Part shown: in pieces, positions 1 to 11,979 of the stretch
Layout of the letters: each line of letters starts with the position of its first letter
Position numbering within the stretch: position 1 is the stretch's first letter
Assembly: GCF_028453695.1 (NCBI RefSeq)
Contig: NC_135780.1
Span: forward strand, 11,591,172 to 11,655,171
Source of the DNA: Augochlora pura
Lineage: Eukaryota > Arthropoda > Insecta > Hymenoptera > Halictidae
Reading direction: 5' to 3'
DNA: 64,000 nt
Program-made: the position numbers and the translations under genes
Notes under the pieces: generated by a model
What the model was told of the DNA's origin: nothing
Database searches by the model: none
What the model saw: only the letters and a program-made list of their open reading frames with translations

Positions 1-656
1 CGCCATCCTCGATATAACAGCAATCCTTGAGGATACTTCTCCTTCCCTGTATAATGAAATCGTGTTACTTCATGCTGTGGAAAGCTGCAAATAAAACTGT
101 CGCCAGTGTACGTACAATTACTGCGTCTTTTCCAATGTATATGTAAGAACCGACCATCGCGGCATTTACTACTGCACGCTCTCCGACAAATACATGATCC
201 CCCATTGTCAGTGGGAAGAAGGCAACCCTGAATAAAAAAAGTTTCACTGTAGATCAAAGTCGTGGAAATAATTTAACATCGAGGATATGTGACTAAACCA
301 TAGTCCTTTGAAAATCAACGAGTACAAACCCCCTGCTAAACTTTTTGAAGGGAGGTCTAATAATGGCATTCTTGCTGATGATGCAGTAACGTCCAGTCCT
401 CACATTCGCCAGATCGCCACGAATAATGGCGTCTGATTGTACAATCACCTTCCCGTGTAAAACAATATTTTGGGAACCGCATAGAACAGTCTGCCTGCTA
501 ACTTTATTTCCCGACGCCTGAAACTCAGAAAAACGAGAGGTTATGACTACTGCCCTTTGTTTAACAGCCGTTTCTGTATTATAACTCTTTTCTACTCACC
601 GTCTCGACGTATTCTGCTTTGCTGTAATAAACGTCCTGAGGTTCCATGATGTTCAT
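1..656 (-). CDS. DCTN5: Dynactin subunit 5 (p25), partial 5' part
   Basis: This is the p25 subunit of the dynactin pointed-end complex, a left-handed beta-helix protein that helps dynactin bind endosomal cargo. Four exons are visible on the minus strand: 656-600, 517-330, 227-116 and 46-1, the last running off the window. Phases join cleanly (19 codons; 62 codons plus 2 nt; 1 nt plus 37 codons). The translation carries family-typical stretches such as YYSKAEYVETASGNKVSRQ, AIIRGDLANVR, RPPFKKFS and VAFFPLTMGDHVF, followed by the hexapeptide-repeat pattern VGSYIYIGKDAVIGRR. Two in-frame ATGs lie at 656 and 647; the second gives MEPQDVYY, close to the start of other family members, so the true start may be 647. 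The gene is divergent from BBS9, with 901 bp between the start codons. About 120 residues are visible of the roughly 180-190 usual for the family. Confidence 0.93.
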
Positions 657-1517
657 TTGAATCGTAAATGTATTATCACAACGAATACTTTGAATCCAAA
701 GCTTCTTCTGTCACTACGACACGTCTGTCATGGCGATGTACTGCGAACTGCGCATGTGATCATGGCGACGCGTTGCGCAGTCTATCACACTATAAGCAGC
801 TATAGCGGTAAACTTGAATATGATAAATTGCTAGGCAAAAGGGCGTTTCGTCTTAGATCAATTAATTGGATTCATCGGTAAGTTTGTGTTGCAACCTTTG
901 GTTTCAGCGCTGTGATATTTTATATCTTTTATTATTACTGGTATATACTTATTTAAAATTGTTCTTTCAGGGAAATCGTTTCAAATCTGAACTTTGTCGT
1001 CATCTTGCGTCAATAATATGAACTTCGATATCAGATTTGAATCTGCCGAATTTTCGCGCGCTTCTATATCATGACATATTGTCACGCACTCTAAGCGAAG
1101 TTAACTTTTCATTAATTTCACTCTATATGGGTTATAGATTAATTAAAGACGAAATTATATTTTCTATGAAAGCCTGCAGTTTGCATTTTGAAACAAGAAG
1201 CCTGTAATACGTTCATCATGGCAGTACGTGTCCATCTTTGCAACCTTTCACCAACACAGTGTAGAAGTAGACTATCATTACGCGAATTACAGGTTTCTTA
1301 TTCCGAAGAACAAACCATGGTACTCAAATTACCGTTCGTCCTCGATGCCATCGAACGCACGACTGTATCAAATTAATAGCGCCCATTTGTTCCGTATGTT
1401 TTGATGTCCCGGCACCATGGAAACGAGACGTGGGAGGGTGGGTTAGAATCTAACAAGGTATGCAACCGGATCGTCATCGACGTCGTCGTAGATCGTCGAC
1501 ACAAGTGTCCCGAATCT
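657..1517. other. Divergent intergenic region DCTN5 / BBS9
   Basis: This stretch lies between the start codons of two divergent genes and must hold both promoters. It is AT-rich in the middle (about 900-1180) and more CpG-rich near BBS9. No conserved protein reading was found on either strand. The one regulatory site recognised is the X-box-like palindrome at 1411-1424, listed separately. Confidence 0.6.
1411..1424. promoter_or_regulatory. RFX X-box-like motif upstream of BBS9
   Basis: The sequence GGCACCATGGAAAC is an imperfect palindrome around CCATGG. It matches the RFX-family consensus RYYNYY-N(1-3)-RRNRAC at every fixed position but one, in either orientation; the reverse strand has a perfect GTTTCC half-site. 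It sits 134 bp upstream of the BBS9 ATG. RFX factors drive BBS and other ciliary genes in nematodes, flies and vertebrates, so its position before BBS9 fits. Binding is inferred. Confidence 0.55.
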
Positions 1518-1556
1518 ATGGACTCGGCTGTTCAAATCTTACCTGGGAACAGATGA
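1518..1556 (+). promoter_or_regulatory. Upstream ORF abutting the BBS9 start
   Basis: An ATG at 1518 opens a 12-codon reading frame whose TGA occupies 1554-1556. One base separates it from the BBS9 ATG at 1558. If the transcript begins upstream of 1518, BBS9 would depend on leaky scanning or reinitiation. The transcription start is not visible. Confidence 0.35.
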
Positions 1557-1557
1557 G

Positions 1558-4500
1558 ATGTCGTTGTTCAAGACAAAAGAGTGGTGGAGAACCACGTGCG
1601 GCGCGAACGAGACATTTGATAGACGATGTCTGTTGGTGACACCGTTGTTCGGGGAAGAAATGAAGGATGTACTCTTGGTGGGTAGTCACGACGGTTATCT
1701 GAGAATCTACAGGCCTTCTTCCGAGTGGGTCGAAGAAACAAAGGCTCCGAGTAACTACAAGTCCACTGACACGATGATCGAGATGAGGATCGGCGACTGC
1801 ATCATGGACATTCGAACCGGAAAGTTCGTCTCGTGAGTACCAACACGTCGCGGGAAATTTAAATCCGTGGAATAAAAAAATGATTGATTTCAGGGGCTCG
1901 CAGGATCTTCGGCTGGCGATATTGACTTCCACGAAGTTGGTAGTCTACAACGTGAATTTGGCGGATGGTTCCACGGAATACGGTTTGTTATTGAAGAAAA
2001 ATTTATATATTGCTAAATCTACAATATTTCGAAGTTTAGCCGCGGTCATGAACTGTTGATTTTTGTTTTATTTATCACTGATTTTTCGCGGTTAGGGAAA
2101 AAGGGTTGCCTTGTTAAAGGGGCGCGAGATGTCGAGGCGGGTTGCCTAGTCAAAGGGACATGGCTCAAACGGACTGAATTCCTTGTTAAAAGGGTACGAA
2201 ATGAGCATGCGGATTGCCTAGTTAAGGGGGTAACGCTGAGACCAGGAGATAGTCTATGCAAAGGAACTCGAAGTGTCAAACCGGTTGCCTAACGAAAGGG
2301 ACAGGTGGATCACAAGCGCGTTGTTTGCTAGAAGCGGTTTTCTCGATGCATCTCTGACGACGGGTTAACGTCGCGACGAGTTCAGAGATCGCTACGGTTG
2401 TGTTTACCGAGGATGATTCTCGGTTGCGCCTGACGAGAACCTTTCTCTTTTCTGGCTAAAAGACGATCGACTCTGGTCGACTCGCCGACACAGATTCATC
2501 CCGTAAACGCTCAGTCTCATTCGGCAGGAGATCGCTGTGACTTGAAAGTTGCATACGAGCATTTGTTGCCGCGGTACCCGGTGTCCCTGACCACGGGACC
2601 CTTTGGCGGCGTCCGTGGTAGGGACTTCCTCTGCGTGCAGTGCATCGACGGCACGCTCCTCTTCTACGAACAGGAAATATTTGCATTCAAACAGGTCCTC
2701 AAGAACCGATTGCTACCCGAGCCCATCGTCTACGTCGCGCGGAACGACTTGTTCGTCACCACGAGCACATCCTGGTACATCGAGTGTTACAGGCATGTTC
2801 CCTTCTCTCTTATGTACCTTCTCCTAAAAATACTCAGTAATAAATGTTGGGTTTGAGATTGGTTTACAAGCGTAGGGAGTTACTACAGGTACCAAAGCAT
2901 GGCAGAATGGATGCGAAGGGATGCAAGACGTGGCAGCGAAGACTCCGTCGACAACAACGTCGACCACGACCTGCTACAACGGGAACAAGGTCGCGTCGAG
3001 GCGGACCGATTGGAGCCCGATTGGACTTACAACATCGGGGAAGCAATCTTGGACATCCAGGCAGTTACGCTGACCAGCTTCGAGACGGGAATCGTGGTCC
3101 TCGCCGAACGGCACCTTTACTGCTTGAAGGACAATTGCGCGTTGGTCAAGTACGCCAAGAGACTCGAGTATAAGCCGCTTTGTTGTCGAGCATACGTTAT
3201 TGGTAACAATTTTGAGACACATTTTCATAATTTTGGAAGTTTCAATTCTCATGAGCCTTCTTAATCGATTACAGAGCCGGACGGAAAGCTGATGGTGATC
3301 GTAGTGGCTGACACGAGCACGCTGATGATTTACGAGGGCACCAGACTCAAGTGGTCGGCACAGCTGCCCTTTGCTCCGGTGGCCATCGCCAGGGCCCACC
3401 TACAGGTAAAACTCGCGGGTTGCACCGCTAAGAGAGGGCTGCAAAGCGAAAGACCATGCTCAAGCTTGGGCGAACAATGCCGGCAATTATCGTTTCAACG
3501 TTATCTGACGGTTATCGCCGCGCGCAGCGCCGAGCAAGGTTGCCCCGTCGTCGTTTTTCCGGAAGATACTAACTGCCGGTTATTAATTGGCTCGATACGA
3601 CGGTTCGTCTGCGGCACGAGCCAACACCGTGCTCCGGCTGCGGGTGATGATCCCCTTGATGTTCTGTTTTCAGCATCTACAAGGTGCGATCATCGCGTTG
3701 TCTGACGACGGCCGATTGGAGGCCTGTTATCTGGGTGCGGAACCCGGCCTGTTCGTGGCGCCACCCCTGCACTCGAGAGGATACGACTACACGGCAGCGG
3801 AAAGTCAGCTCGCGGAGCTCAGAGCACTTTTGCAAAAGACGAAGTCTTCGGGTAAGTCGCGCAATAGTTTCCATGCAGAGTATTGCGGTAACGATTGCAC
3901 GCGTTTGAACAGAGGATCAAGCTAAGGACGCGATGGCAGATGCGGAGCTGATTGTCGCGATAAACGTCTCGCCTGATCTTGAGTCTTTGGGCCGGCCCAT
4001 GGACGATGACGACGATAGCCACGACAAAGAGGATCGACCAATTGCCTGCAAGGTGTCCATAGAGCTGTCCTCGTACGCGTGCCTTCTTGACGTTCAAATC
4101 TGCGTGGAAGTTTGCAAGCCGCTAGTGGCGACACAGGATTTTCACGTTGTCCCGAACCTACGTAAGCAACGGAGTCATCATCTCTAGAATTAACTATAGT
4201 TTAGGCGAAACAATGTAAAATTTACCTGGAAGAGAGAAACGAAGGATGACTGTTAAAAGCAGGGGCAAGAAAACCACGACCACTTTGTCTAGACCACACC
4301 TACTCGTAGTATTTTACTTCAGCTTTCCTAGAACACACAGAAATAGTATTTAGAAACGTTAAGTGGATAATAATTGCTTTCTTCCAGGTGGTCGATACAA
4401 TCTGGAGACAACGGTCTACGTGAATGGCGATTTGCCGCCGATTTCTTGTGGGATCAGCGTGATCGTCACTTATCGGAGAGATTCTGAAGATGGACGGCTC

Positions 4501-6210
4501 CGGATCGTCAGGAAGACCAGCCAATTGCCGCTGAAGATGATGCTGAAGTGCTGTCCACCTGAAAGCGCGACCGCCTTTACAACTGTGATTAAACGCAACG
4601 ATCCACTCGTCGGTCTGAACCATCTGTTCCCCGGTAAGCATTGAACTCTGCCCGATCCCAATTCCTTGAAGAGTGTGAGGCGAGCCGACAGCCAGGATCT
4701 CCTACGGTGTTCGAGAAATTACGATCAGGATCGAGAGGTTCCGGCCCGCTGCAGAGTCGGCAGGATACGCCATACGTTGCCGCAGCCTAATACGATAATA
4801 GCCGTCCCGGTACGACTGTTCGGTGTTTTCTTTTTTTGCGGTCGGCCCACGTTCAGAAGGGGCAGTATACGCCGTAATCGCTATACTTCAGGAACAGAAT
4901 GTCTAAACTAGCCCCGACGAGAAATTTCGTTCGCAAAATTTGGTTCGCACGGTTGATGATCAGAAGGGTCTAAAAAGATTGTCGAATAAATTGCTTCGAA
5001 TTTAAAGAATTTTTCAAGGGGTGGTCACTCGGCGATCGAAGCTTCGATCGATTTAATAAAGATATTGAATAAAAGATGACACGTTGCTACCCTTTTTTAC
5101 AGAGTTTACGACCAACAGGACGCAGGGGCAGAAGCAGAATTGGAACGCTGTGGGGCTGCGGCACTCGGGCAACGGCAACGTGGTCACAATCGTTTCCGGC
5201 AACGCGAGCAATCGGTATCGTGTGCAGTCGAGCGACGGATTATCTACGACCTTGGTGGTCCAACAGCTGATCAACAGGCTGGAAGAGAAATCGCCAGGGG
5301 GTCTGTCGGCATCTATCGGTCAGAATCACCTTCGACTGATCCAATCCCGAGTAGAGGCTCACTTTCTGGCTCGCCGAAAAATCGAGGGGATAACGGTGAG
5401 GTTGCGATCCCTCTCGCTACTAATCTACCGGAAACTCATGGTTATACATTCTTTTTTTTAATGGTAGAACGAAATCGGACTGCTCACCGTTCAGTTGAGA
5501 AACATCGAGAAAAAGATCCTGCGTAACGTGCGCGAAAGGAACACTGCAACCCTTGCTGACACCGGGCTGCCGTTTCTCCTGGAAGCGACCTGTGGTTCCA
5601 TTTTCACACGCCTCGAGGATCTCATTGCTGCCAGAGCGGTAAGCTTGCGGATGGAAACCTGCAAGATTGCACATGACTTAGAGAAGCAAGAATATTTGGA
5701 ACAAAGTTTTTTCGAATATGCATTTCGCATTGCAGGAGCGAGATCAAACCAGCCATGAGCTCTACGGTAGCTGTAGATTGCTGTTATTGCTATTGCGGAT
5801 AAACACGAGCCAAGAGAAGTATGCGGCGATCGAGGCTGCAATCGGTTTCGACGCTTGTCCCTGCGACCGATTCGTAAGTAGACTTCTCTGTTCGGTGAGA
5901 TCTCGAAAGTTCTCGAGAAGTCAGCTTTTCCTCGAACGTTCTCGCCACCTGTCGATTCATTGCACACCAGGACTGGGAAGAGATCGCCGACGCGACGCTG
6001 ACCACCGTACTCAGATCCATTTCCAAGAAGCCCGCTGTCTCCGAGTCGAAACCATCGACATGGAACGCAATGGCGCCCATCGCCTCTACCAAAGAGCTGG
6101 TTAGACTCAAGAAACGCTTGGCACACGCGATCGAGCGCGTAGACGAGACGAATGGGTCCGACATCGTGGAGGTCGAACCCGGTGACCAAAATGAATCTTC
6201 CCTGGGCTAA
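1558..6210 (+). CDS. BBS9: BBSome subunit BBS9 (PTHB1)
   Basis: BBS9 is a core subunit of the BBSome, the coat-like complex that moves membrane proteins in and out of cilia. Twelve exons: 1558-1832, 1894-1982, 2528-2792, 2889-3202, 3275-3405, 3674-3851, 3913-4161, 4388-4633, 5103-5395, 5468-5638, 5736-5873, 5971-6210. They sum to 2589 nt, giving 862 residues against about 887 in human. The start MSLFKTKEWW matches the family start MSLFKxxxWW. The N-terminal half is a beta-propeller (TGPFGGVRGRDFLCVQ, DWTYNIGEAILDIQ, ALSDDGRLEACYLG). The ear-like and platform region follows (NASNRYRVQSSDG), then a helical C-terminus. All introns are GT-AG except 2793-2888, which reads GC-AG. Intron 2 holds a 36-bp tandem repeat. 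In insects cilia occur only in sensory neurons and sperm, so expression is probably restricted. It lies immediately upstream of cv-2, as in human. Confidence 0.95.
2106..2316. repeat. Degenerate 36-bp tandem repeat in BBS9 intron 2
   Basis: About six copies of a unit with core TTGCCTNGTNAAAGGG begin at 2106, 2142, 2178, 2214, 2250 and 2285, a regular 36-nt step with one 35-nt step. Copies are diverged, so this is an old array. Because 36 is divisible by three, one frame stays open across 2056-2292 and reads as a 12-residue repeat (GCLVKG core). The flanking BBS9 exons join in frame without it, so it is treated as intronic. Confidence 0.85.
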
Positions 6211-9200
6211 ACAATAGACCCCCAACGGGAATCCAAGGACTTCTATGTGCACCGACGTTCACTGCTGTATCGCTAAATCCTCGGAAATAGAAGTTTCTTT
6301 AACTTCTTCCGAGCTTTCGAACTTCCCTTCCTTTTACCACTTAAAAGACCCTACTTCATGATAACGGCGCCAGGGACGCGTACTTTGCTCAGGATTGCTA
6401 GAAGATGCTACGCTATCCGACACGCACGAAAAATCAAAGTGAGCGTGCCGCGATCCTGACTGATCATGGGGAACAGTAACATTTATGTAACAGCTCGTGC
6501 GTCGCGAACGATCGGATAATTTTGTTCCGGAGAGTATTTAGCGAAGAAACCCGAGGAAACGTTGTGCGGTGCTATGCGACGCGTACGCGGCTCGGCTCAG
6601 ATCGCCTCGGTGATTCATTCGGACGCAAGACACGAGGCGCCGCGATTCTGCTTTTCCGAGGTTAATTAATCGAAGGAACGCCAGCCGAGAGGTCTACGCT
6701 CGACAAGGAGCCGACTCCACAGTGCCAGCTTTGTCCGTGGATTTTCTTCTGGCCGAATAATGAGCGCGGAACCAACGAGCGTCTACTTGAAATTTCGTTG
6801 CTGGACCAAAGTCAGAAAACTGCGATCCGATTGCGGATTATTCCATTAAACTATGTATTCCACACTTTCATAAATTAAACCTAAACGGTAATCTTTTATA
6901 CGGTAATTCTAGACACAAGATACTGCATCTTGGTATACCTGCATATACTTTTTCATAAATTCTACTTAAATGATTTTCTTTTTTCCGACAAGGCGCCGCG
7001 ACCAACGATTCCAGGCATTAAAATAACTTGCAATCGAGTTGACAGTCATGCTTTGACCGTCCCGTTCGTTTTCTGAATCCTCGGATGACGTGAAAAACGC
7101 GCGTGCCTCTGGCACGATCGCGAAAGTTTTATCGCGCGGTGGCTTTTATCCGAGGCCGATTCGACGAACGCTCGTTCATCGTCGGAAGCGCAGCGCGTTA
7201 GAGGAAATACCGCATCCTCGATGAGACATCTACCGGTGACGCGAACGGTCCCTCGAATCCTCTTCTTCTTCTCCTTTCTCTCTGCCCGTCTCATCTTCTT
7301 TTCCCGACGCGAATGATTCTTCTGGCATCGCTCCGGTTCGCTTCGAACGTGGTACCGCCTGCAAAAGAAGCGCACGAATTACGCGGAACCACGGTCCAGA
7401 GCTCCTTGATCGGTATTCCCGGAAGTAGCAGCACGATACGTCGCGAGAACGATTACCGTTGCGAATTCGCTGCGACGTAACCGCGTCCTCGCATTTTTCT
7501 TTGCATCGTTCTCTGCGCAATTCCGATGGACTACGATGGACCCCCTATTGGCTGCACTTCTACGGGACGATTGCTCATTGTAATCTCTGGTTACACGTTA
7601 TTTATACGATTGTTTCTAACTTACCCTGAAAAACTTCTCTATTTATAACAGTAGGATGTGGACAGAGTGAATCTTTTGGACCAGGAGTTATCAACGTCGT
7701 CGGGAATTCTCTGTCCTATTTCTTTGGCGCAATTTTAATGGACTACCTCCAGTTCATCCCTATTACCTGCACTCCTGTAAAATGATTGTTCATGCAATGG
7801 TTATTTACAAAATTATTTGCCCACCTACTTTAGCAGATGGAAAATTCTTGGTACACGCTGTTCAGTCAAAAATCTGGCCTAAAATTCCTCGTCGTCGGGA
7901 AATCTCTGTTCTATTTCCTCGGAGTCGTTTCCGGAAGCAATTGATGGCGAACGCTGCACAACGGTCGCTAATTAGTTTCAAGCTGAAAGCGAGCCGATAA
8001 AGGCTGGTTCTTTGCCTTGTTCGGTCCGAGCACCTTCTCTGCTCTCTTTCTCGCGCACGTTTCCTCTGTCCTCGCCGGTTTCTCGCTTCGTCCGTACCAC
8101 GGCAGGATACGTCGCTTCCGGAAACCCGATCAAGATTACAAACGGCGTACCGTACACGCCACAACCTTCTTCCTTTTATGCTCCCGATTGCGTCGTTTGG
8201 AATCGCGTTCGAACGACCTCGAAACCCCGCTACGCCGCGGATTCGAAGCGCGAACAAGAGCGCGCGTTCTTCTGCTGGCGACAGATGCGTTACAAGCAGG
8301 GAAATGCTATCGTTTAGGGTTGCGCCTTTGGCCACGGTCCATTCCGTCGTGGGGGAGATACGTGCAACAGGCGAATTGAGATTTTCTCTTTTTACAGAGC
8401 GTAGATACCTTCAGGGTTTCTCCACGAGATTCTTCAGTTTCAAGATCGCGGTAATAGTACATCGGAAGAAGGCAACAGGGAAAGAGGGAGGTATCTTGTC
8501 GGCACGCATGATTTAAGAGCGGACCACCTTGCCGAATTCTCCATATCACCGTGAACCGGACCACCAATGGAGCTGCCCGGCGAGGACTAAGTCACCGTGA
8601 GAGCGGTAATCGGGGATAACGAGGGGCCGGAGGGCCCGCGCGGTTAGAAGAATCCTCTCAGGACTTCGTTCCGACCAATTACCTTGCTCCTCGACTCCTA
8701 CCCTAAATACCTATTGCCTCTCTTCCTCGGAGGTCGATAACCGTGCAGCCCAAGAACGAGAGGGCCCATGGTCGGTTCGGGCCCTTATCCTCGAACCCCT
8801 GGGAACCAGGGTTCGCGGACTTCACGCTTTCCTTCGCTCGATCGTTCTGCCTCGCCAGGGCCTGCAAAGAGATTGCGCAGAAATTACGTTACGTCGTCGT
8901 GGCAGAAAGAAAAAAAAAGCAGCGATCGCTTCGACGGATCGCGTGAATCATTGCGAGAACGCGTCCGCTCGCTCGTTTTTTCGAGGAAAATCGTTACCGG
9001 CTGCCGCGCCGTGCGACAAGGGGGTCCCGGAGATCAATGGAAAGATAGAGGAGGGAAAGGAGAGAGTCTTGCTAATGACTCGTTTCCGCTACCCTCGGAA
9101 AATTTATAGCCCGACCTTGGCTCGAGCCCGAAACACACCGGTCGTTCTCGTAGCGACGAGGTGCGTGTCGAGGCGTAGGATCGCGCCGGAAATAGATTTG

Positions 9201-11957
9201 CGACTCTGTTTCGCGCGTAATTCCCGACCACGTAGATCCTACGCGACCGACCGACCGGACCCATGTCCGCGTCCGCGTCTGTTCAGCATTCGTGGTCGGT
9301 TTATTTTCCCAATTCAAACAAACTCGCGGCCAGCCCCGTCCCGCGGCAGCTTGCGGAGCGCCTGGAACCTGTCCGTTGGTGCCGGCATGGTTTTTCTCCG
9401 TCGCGTCTAATTGTGACCGAGAAGAAACGCGTCCTGCGCCGTCCAACGGTCCGTCGTCCGTCGCTCGCGGAAGACCTGACCGGACGCGCAAAAAGAAGAC
9501 CGGCGAGTACCGGAAAGACGCAGAGACCACCGCCGCGACGGATTTAATAATCCCTTGTGGCCCGACTAAAGCCACGCATTGTTTCTCTGCGTTGGATCGG
9601 TCGAGAGTAAAAGTTACCAAAACTTTGGCTCTCTTCAACGGCGAGGATACCGCGTCGAGATATAGAGGACGTTGAAGCCGTTTCTTCATTAGCACGAGCA
9701 AACTCTGCCCAACTGTGTTCTCGATGGTCGGGGCTCCTGGACTCCAATGATGGGCCCCGTCCAAGAGACAAAGACAGAGAGAGAGAGAGGGAGACTCGAA
9801 ATGGCTGGAGGACGCCCGTGGAATTCCGGCGGCCTTGCGCTCGTTACGCGAAAGCAAAAGCGAACGTGTCCGCTCGGTTGGCGAACTCTGGAGGATGTAC
9901 CCCCCGCGGCGATAGACCGCTGCGATCTCAGCAATCCCAGCGATCACAGGACGATCGATCGCGTCTCCTCGCTGTTTCGGCGCAACGGATCGACCGATAA
10001 TAAGCAACCTCTGAGCAGCGAGACTCAGAGGGAACGCGACTTGTGCCTCCTACCGGTGCATCAGCTTCTTCTTGCCTTGTTCCTGCTTCGCGACCGGTCG
10101 CGAGCGCGCTTCCACGAACCGGAGGACCTAACGAGCGGCAGGTACAGGTACGCGTTGCAACAGGGGACCGCTTCTACTCAACGAAAGCCAGGCGGAAAAC
10201 AGGCGGACGACAAAGAAAGGGCAGAGAGTAGCCCATCGATAAGCATCTCGGATACAATAGCTAACCGAGCGTTTGTTTTTCCTATCCCCTTTCTTAGAGA
10301 TATTCGCCGGCCTGCGAACACAATAGTTCGCAGTTCCGGTACTCTGTGTCGCGTCGACGCGCTCCCTGAACTTCGTTAAAATTATGAATCCTAAGTCAAG
10401 AAATATTCATACTTTAACGAGGATTCCCTAAATGTTTCTTAACGAGGCAGTAGCCTTTAAAATTGGGGCCAACGAAGCTACGCATAATTAATGTACCCCA
10501 AGGCTTTGAGTCTAAGTAACCAGGGGGACAGGTATTTGGTTTCACAGATATCTGGATCAGGATTAATCCCGATTGAAGAAAATACGCTCCGGGAGCAGAG
10601 AATCTCTTTGCTGTCCGATGGAGACTGGGGCGCGCAGGGACAATGGTCCCGCGACTAGCGGTGCGAGATCGGTGTCGAAACGATAATTGAATTAGTCCGG
10701 GCTGTGTAGCGGCGAGACGAGGAGCGGACGGTAGCGCGACCGAGTTCGGCGCTTCTCGCTCTCGGTCGTTCGAAATCACTCTGCTAGAGTTTCTCTTGAG
10801 CGCCGTTCTCTTCTCCGGTTCCGAGCGTACTACTCTCCCAGCCTCGCTGGTTCTCCTCCTCCTGCTCCGGCCGGCGTCTCCTCTCGCGTCCACTCTGTCC
10901 TCTCGGACTCTAGTTTCTCCGTGTGTATCTCGGTGCCTCCACCACCATCGCGCATCGACCACCGCCGCCACCGCAATCGCCGCCACCACCGCCAGGCTCG
11001 ACCGCTCCGACCGCTTCGACCGTTACGACCGCTTGGACACGACCATCTCCGCCGTACCCACCACTCTCGGACGCTGCGTCTCGGCTCGCCTTTCCCCGCG
11101 GTGCCCCCGGCGGCTCCACCGACGGGACGGGAACCTCGTTACTCTGGCGGGGCACGGTGGTGGAAGTCCGCAACGGAACTTTGGTGCAGCTGCGACGAGC
11201 AGCTGACGCGGAATCCTCGGTTAGTCGGTGTTCGGACTCGAGTCGCGAACTAACGCGGCCCGATTTCGTGCTCGTCGCGAGATACCGCGCGCGCGGTCGA
11301 CGCGTACCTGAGAGGAACATCGCAAACTCTCCGTGCGTGCGAGCACACGTCTGGTTGTCTCTCTGTCGCACCGCACGCGTTGTGCCTTGGTCCTTGGAGT
11401 GTTACATTCGGTGATAACGCGACACGTACGTTTAGGAATCGGAGATCGATCGTCGTCCACGCGGTGATCGAGTCCGCGCGACGAGATCCAGACCAGAGGA
11501 TTCAGAGGCGTGCGCGTTCGGACGCGTCTCGGGACCTGTGCAAGGAGAGCGGGAAACGCTCGTCAAATGAACGGACCAGCCTCGGACGGTCGCGGGCAAG
11601 AGAAAGCAGCCTCGTCGACGCGTCGACGCCGAGTGTCGAGGATCCGCGACGACCCGTCGTCCGTACAGTGGTCGTCGGCCGCGCGAACTCGCCCCGGCGG
11701 TGCTCGAGCGAGCGCGTTCTCGCTCGCGCGAGCGGCGCGCGACTCTCGTAGCCGCCATCGTCCTCGTCGCCGCACCCGCAACTAGTTTTCCTCGGCCAGG
11801 AGCCGAAGCGTTAGCGTCTCTGGTGAGTGGAAAACCGAACGGAAGCCAGTCGATTGAACGATCGAGGATCGAGGAGCGAACGATCGAGGATCCGTGGCGG
11901 TGCGGACCCGTCTGACAGCGGAGCACGAACAGACAGATGTCGCGAGCGGCGCGGGAT

Positions 11958-11979
11958 CGAGCCGAGCCGAGCCGAGCCG
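11958..11979. repeat. GAGCC pentanucleotide run
   Basis: Tandem GAGCC units (four near-perfect copies) lie in the CpG-rich DNA upstream of cv-2. Related pentamer clusters occur at 14446-14470, 14551-14595 and 15743-15806. Confidence 0.7.
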
